From Pseudomonas saudiphocaensis (GTDB lineage Bacteria; Pseudomonadota; Gammaproteobacteria; Pseudomonadales; Pseudomonadaceae): a stretch of DNA of 64,000 nt. The translations under genes were made by a program, and so were the position numbers. The stretch is from positions 3,410,001 to 3,474,000 of the forward strand of contig NZ_CCSF01000001.1 in the NCBI RefSeq assembly GCF_000756775.1, written 5' to 3'. The notes below the pieces were generated by a model. That model was not told where the DNA came from and did no database searches. It worked only from the letters and a program-made list of their open reading frames with translations. Each line of letters opens with the position of its first letter. Within the stretch, counting starts at the first letter, position 1. Of the stretch, positions 62,299 through 64,000 are shown piece by piece.

Positions 62299-63971
62299 GG
62301 TTGGGGCTCCGAATTGAGTTCGCGAGAGGTGGCTTGGCCCTTGAAGCTGGCGGGCGCATCGGCGCCGTCCCGGCCGCGAATCAAGGATTCAGGATGGCGG
62401 CTGAGGTAATCGGATAGCACTCGCACCGAGCGCACGGCGCGCTGGACTTCGCCAAGCGTGTCGCCCAGTTGCTGGCGCTGCGGCGAGCCATCGGCCAGCG
62501 CCTGATTGGCGTTCTCAAGGGTCTGCTCCGATCGCTCCAGGGTGCGCTGCAGTTGCGGAAGTACGTCGCCGTTGACCTGCTTGAGCGTCTGGCGCAATTC
62601 ATCAAGGCTGCCGTTCAGGTTGTCAGCCAGGGAGTCGATCGGCAGCTTGCCGAGTTTGTCGACGATGGCCTGCAGCTGTTCCTGCAGCTTGTCGAAGCTG
62701 CCGGCGATGGTCGGGATCGTCATTGGGCGAGCATGCTGATCGAAGGCTACCTCGGGGGCGCGCGGGTCGAAATCCAGCGAGATGTACAGCTGGCCGGTCA
62801 GCAGGTTGCCGGTTCTCGCCTGCGCTCGCAGGCCACGCTCGACGAACATCTGCATCAGTCGAGCGGCGTGCTCTTCGGAATCGCCGCCCAGAGCCTGGGA
62901 CAGTTTGTCGTGTGCGGCGCCCAGACGGTTGGGGTAGATCAGTGCGCCGACCACCACGGGAAAGCGCTGGGTCTGTTCGTCATAGTCGAGCTTGACCGAT
63001 ACCACGCGACCGATGGGTACGCCGAGAAACTCCACAGGCGCATCGCTGTTCAAGCCGCGCAGGGGCTGATCAAAGCGCATTTGCACATAACGCGGCGGGC
63101 CGTCGGACGGCGCCATGGCCTTGCGTATGTCGGGGAACAGGGTGAACTCGTGGTCCTGCTCGGCGAGCTTGGCGTCGGGGCTGTAATTTGGGGCACGAAA
63201 GGCGATGCCGCCGGCCAGGATCGCCGAGACCGATTCGGCGTTGACGGTGAGGCCGTCGGCAGCAACCGAGACGTCGATGCCGCTGGCGTTCCAGAAGCGC
63301 GTGTCGTCGGTGACGAACTTGTCGTAAGGGGCGTTTACGAAGATCTGTACCTGGACGCCTTTGCCGTCGTCTGCCAGGCCGAGCGAAATCACCTGGCCGA
63401 CCTGAAGGCGGCGAAAGTACACCGGCGAACCAATGCCCAGGGAGCCCAGGTCATCGGTGTTGAGGGTGAACTGCTTGCCTTTGGCGCCAAAGGTCACGGG
63501 CGGCGGTGCTTCCAGGCCGACAAACTTGCGCCGGGTTTCCTCGGCGCGCCCGGCGTCCGCACCGATGAAGGCCCCGGACAGCAGCGTGTCGACGCCGGAT
63601 ACACCGCTGGCGCCGATGCGCGGGCGTACCACCCAGAACTTGGTGTCTTCGCGAGTGAAGGGCTCGGCGTTCTGATCCAGCTCAATGGTGGCGATAACGC
63701 GGGTGTGATCCTCGCTGAGACCGATGTCAGTCACCTGGCCGATGACCACGTTCTTGTACTTGACCTGGGTCTTGTTGGCTTCCAGGCCCTCGGCGGTCTC
63801 GAAGCTCACGGTGATCTGCGGGCCGGCCGACAGCCAGTTCTGCACGATCATCGAAAAGCCCACCAAGGCAGCGGCGATGGGGACCAGCCAGACCAGCGAG
63901 ACGCGCACGCGCCGCTGTCTCACCTCGGGAGTGCCGGCAGATGTTTCGGGGCTGTACGGGTTATCTGACAT
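62295..63971 (-). CDS. pqiB: PqiB, triple MCE-domain intermembrane transport protein
   Basis: The protein has 558 residues: a membrane helix (about 22-42, LVWLVPIAAALVGFSMIV), then MCE/MlaD domains starting near 46, 160 and 285 (for example VKYKNVVIGQVTDIGLS, SPVYFRRLQVGQVISLGL and APVEFLGVPIGRVVSVKL), and a C-terminal coiled coil. It forms a hexameric channel across the periplasm. The ATG giving MSDNPYSP has GAGAAC ahead and overlaps the end of pqiA. Confidence 0.92.
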   Translation of the reverse strand: MSDNPYSPETSAGTPEVRQRRVRVSLVWLVPIAAALVGFSMIVQNWLSAGPQITVSFETAEGLEANKTQVKYKNVVIGQVTDIGLSEDHTRVIATIELDQNAEPFTREDTKFWVVRPRIGASGVSGVDTLLSGAFIGADAGRAEETRRKFVGLEAPPPVTFGAKGKQFTLNTDDLGSLGIGSPVYFRRLQVGQVISLGLADDGKGVQVQIFVNAPYDKFVTDDTRFWNASGIDVSVAADGLTVNAESVSAILAGGIAFRAPNYSPDAKLAEQDHEFTLFPDIRKAMAPSDGPPRYVQMRFDQPLRGLNSDAPVEFLGVPIGRVVSVKLDYDEQTQRFPVVVGALIYPNRLGAAHDKLSQALGGDSEEHAARLMQMFVERGLRAQARTGNLLTGQLYISLDFDPRAPEVAFDQHARPMTIPTIAGSFDKLQEQLQAIVDKLGKLPIDSLADNLNGSLDELRQTLKQVNGDVLPQLQRTLERSEQTLENANQALADGSPQRQQLGDTLGEVQRAVRSVRVLSDYLSRHPESLIRGRDGADAPASFKGQATSRELNSEPQP

Positions 63972-64000
63972 CGTCGTTCTCTGCATCCCAGGTCAGTCGC
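63961..64000 (-). CDS. pqiA: C-terminal end of PqiA (runs off right edge)
   Basis: The last 12 codons read RLTWDAENDDVR then TAA, overlapping the pqiB start by 11 bases. This fits the end of the PqiA membrane protein that normally precedes pqiB. Too little is visible for proof; the call depends on gene order. Confidence 0.55.
   Translation of the reverse strand, partial: RLTWDAENDDVR

Overview
The window is chromosomal DNA from a gammaproteobacterium of the family Pseudomonadaceae, probably Pseudomonas in the broad sense. This rests on reading the proteins: BifA with a GGDQF site, an MksF-MksE-MksB condensin, a 434-residue Hom started at TTG, a 469-residue ThrC, a 224-residue RNase T, and an enlarged psi subunit (HolD) upstream of rimI. 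The DNA is GC-rich with strong third-position GC, which creates many long false frames on the opposite strand. The carboxynorspermidine route genes and the GTAGGGTGG repeats would fit the stutzeri/mendocina side of the group, but that is only a guess. I see no prophage, transposase, CRISPR array or rRNA. There is one tRNA (Met).

Layout, 0-19 kb: the start of yaaA (cut by the left edge), a PIN-PhoH protein with a short upstream frame overlapping its start, moaC-moaD-moaE, a small membrane protein, rhlB, an esterase, the aapJQMP amino-acid ABC transporter behind a probable NtrC/sigma-54 control region, purL, a NIF3-like small protein, an L,D-transpeptidase, then a nudix / gamma carbonic anhydrase / DUF1289 run and purT. 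19-24 kb: ypjD (minus strand), ffh, and the rpsP-rimM-trmD-rplS ribosome and tRNA modification operon, closed by a strong terminator.

24-36 kb: a four-gene minus-strand operon (imelysin lipoprotein, di-heme lipoprotein, second imelysin-like lipoprotein, DUF1513 protein) behind a candidate Fur box. Divergent from it lie lemA and a GIDE/EF-hand membrane protein, followed by bifA (c-di-GMP phosphodiesterase) and a P-type cation ATPase. 36-54 kb: xerD, the mksFEB condensin operon carrying a cluster of inverted repeats between mksF and mksE, nspC plus carboxynorspermidine synthase, leuA-holD-rimI (overlapping genes), an acidic protein divergent from otsBA (trehalose), a beta carbonic anhydrase overlapping a DMT exporter, an ABM protein, a VOC protein and a zinc alcohol dehydrogenase.

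54-64 kb: a small membrane protein, tRNA-Met, dsbC, a GFA-family protein, hom-thrC (threonine), pyrC-rnt, and the pqiABC lipid-transport operon running off the right edge.

Most of the window is core metabolism and information processing. The less understood parts are the imelysin/di-heme/DUF1513 operon with the neighbouring LemA-GIDE pair, the short frame coupled to PIN-PhoH, the palindrome before a small exported protein, and the repeat cluster inside the mks operon.
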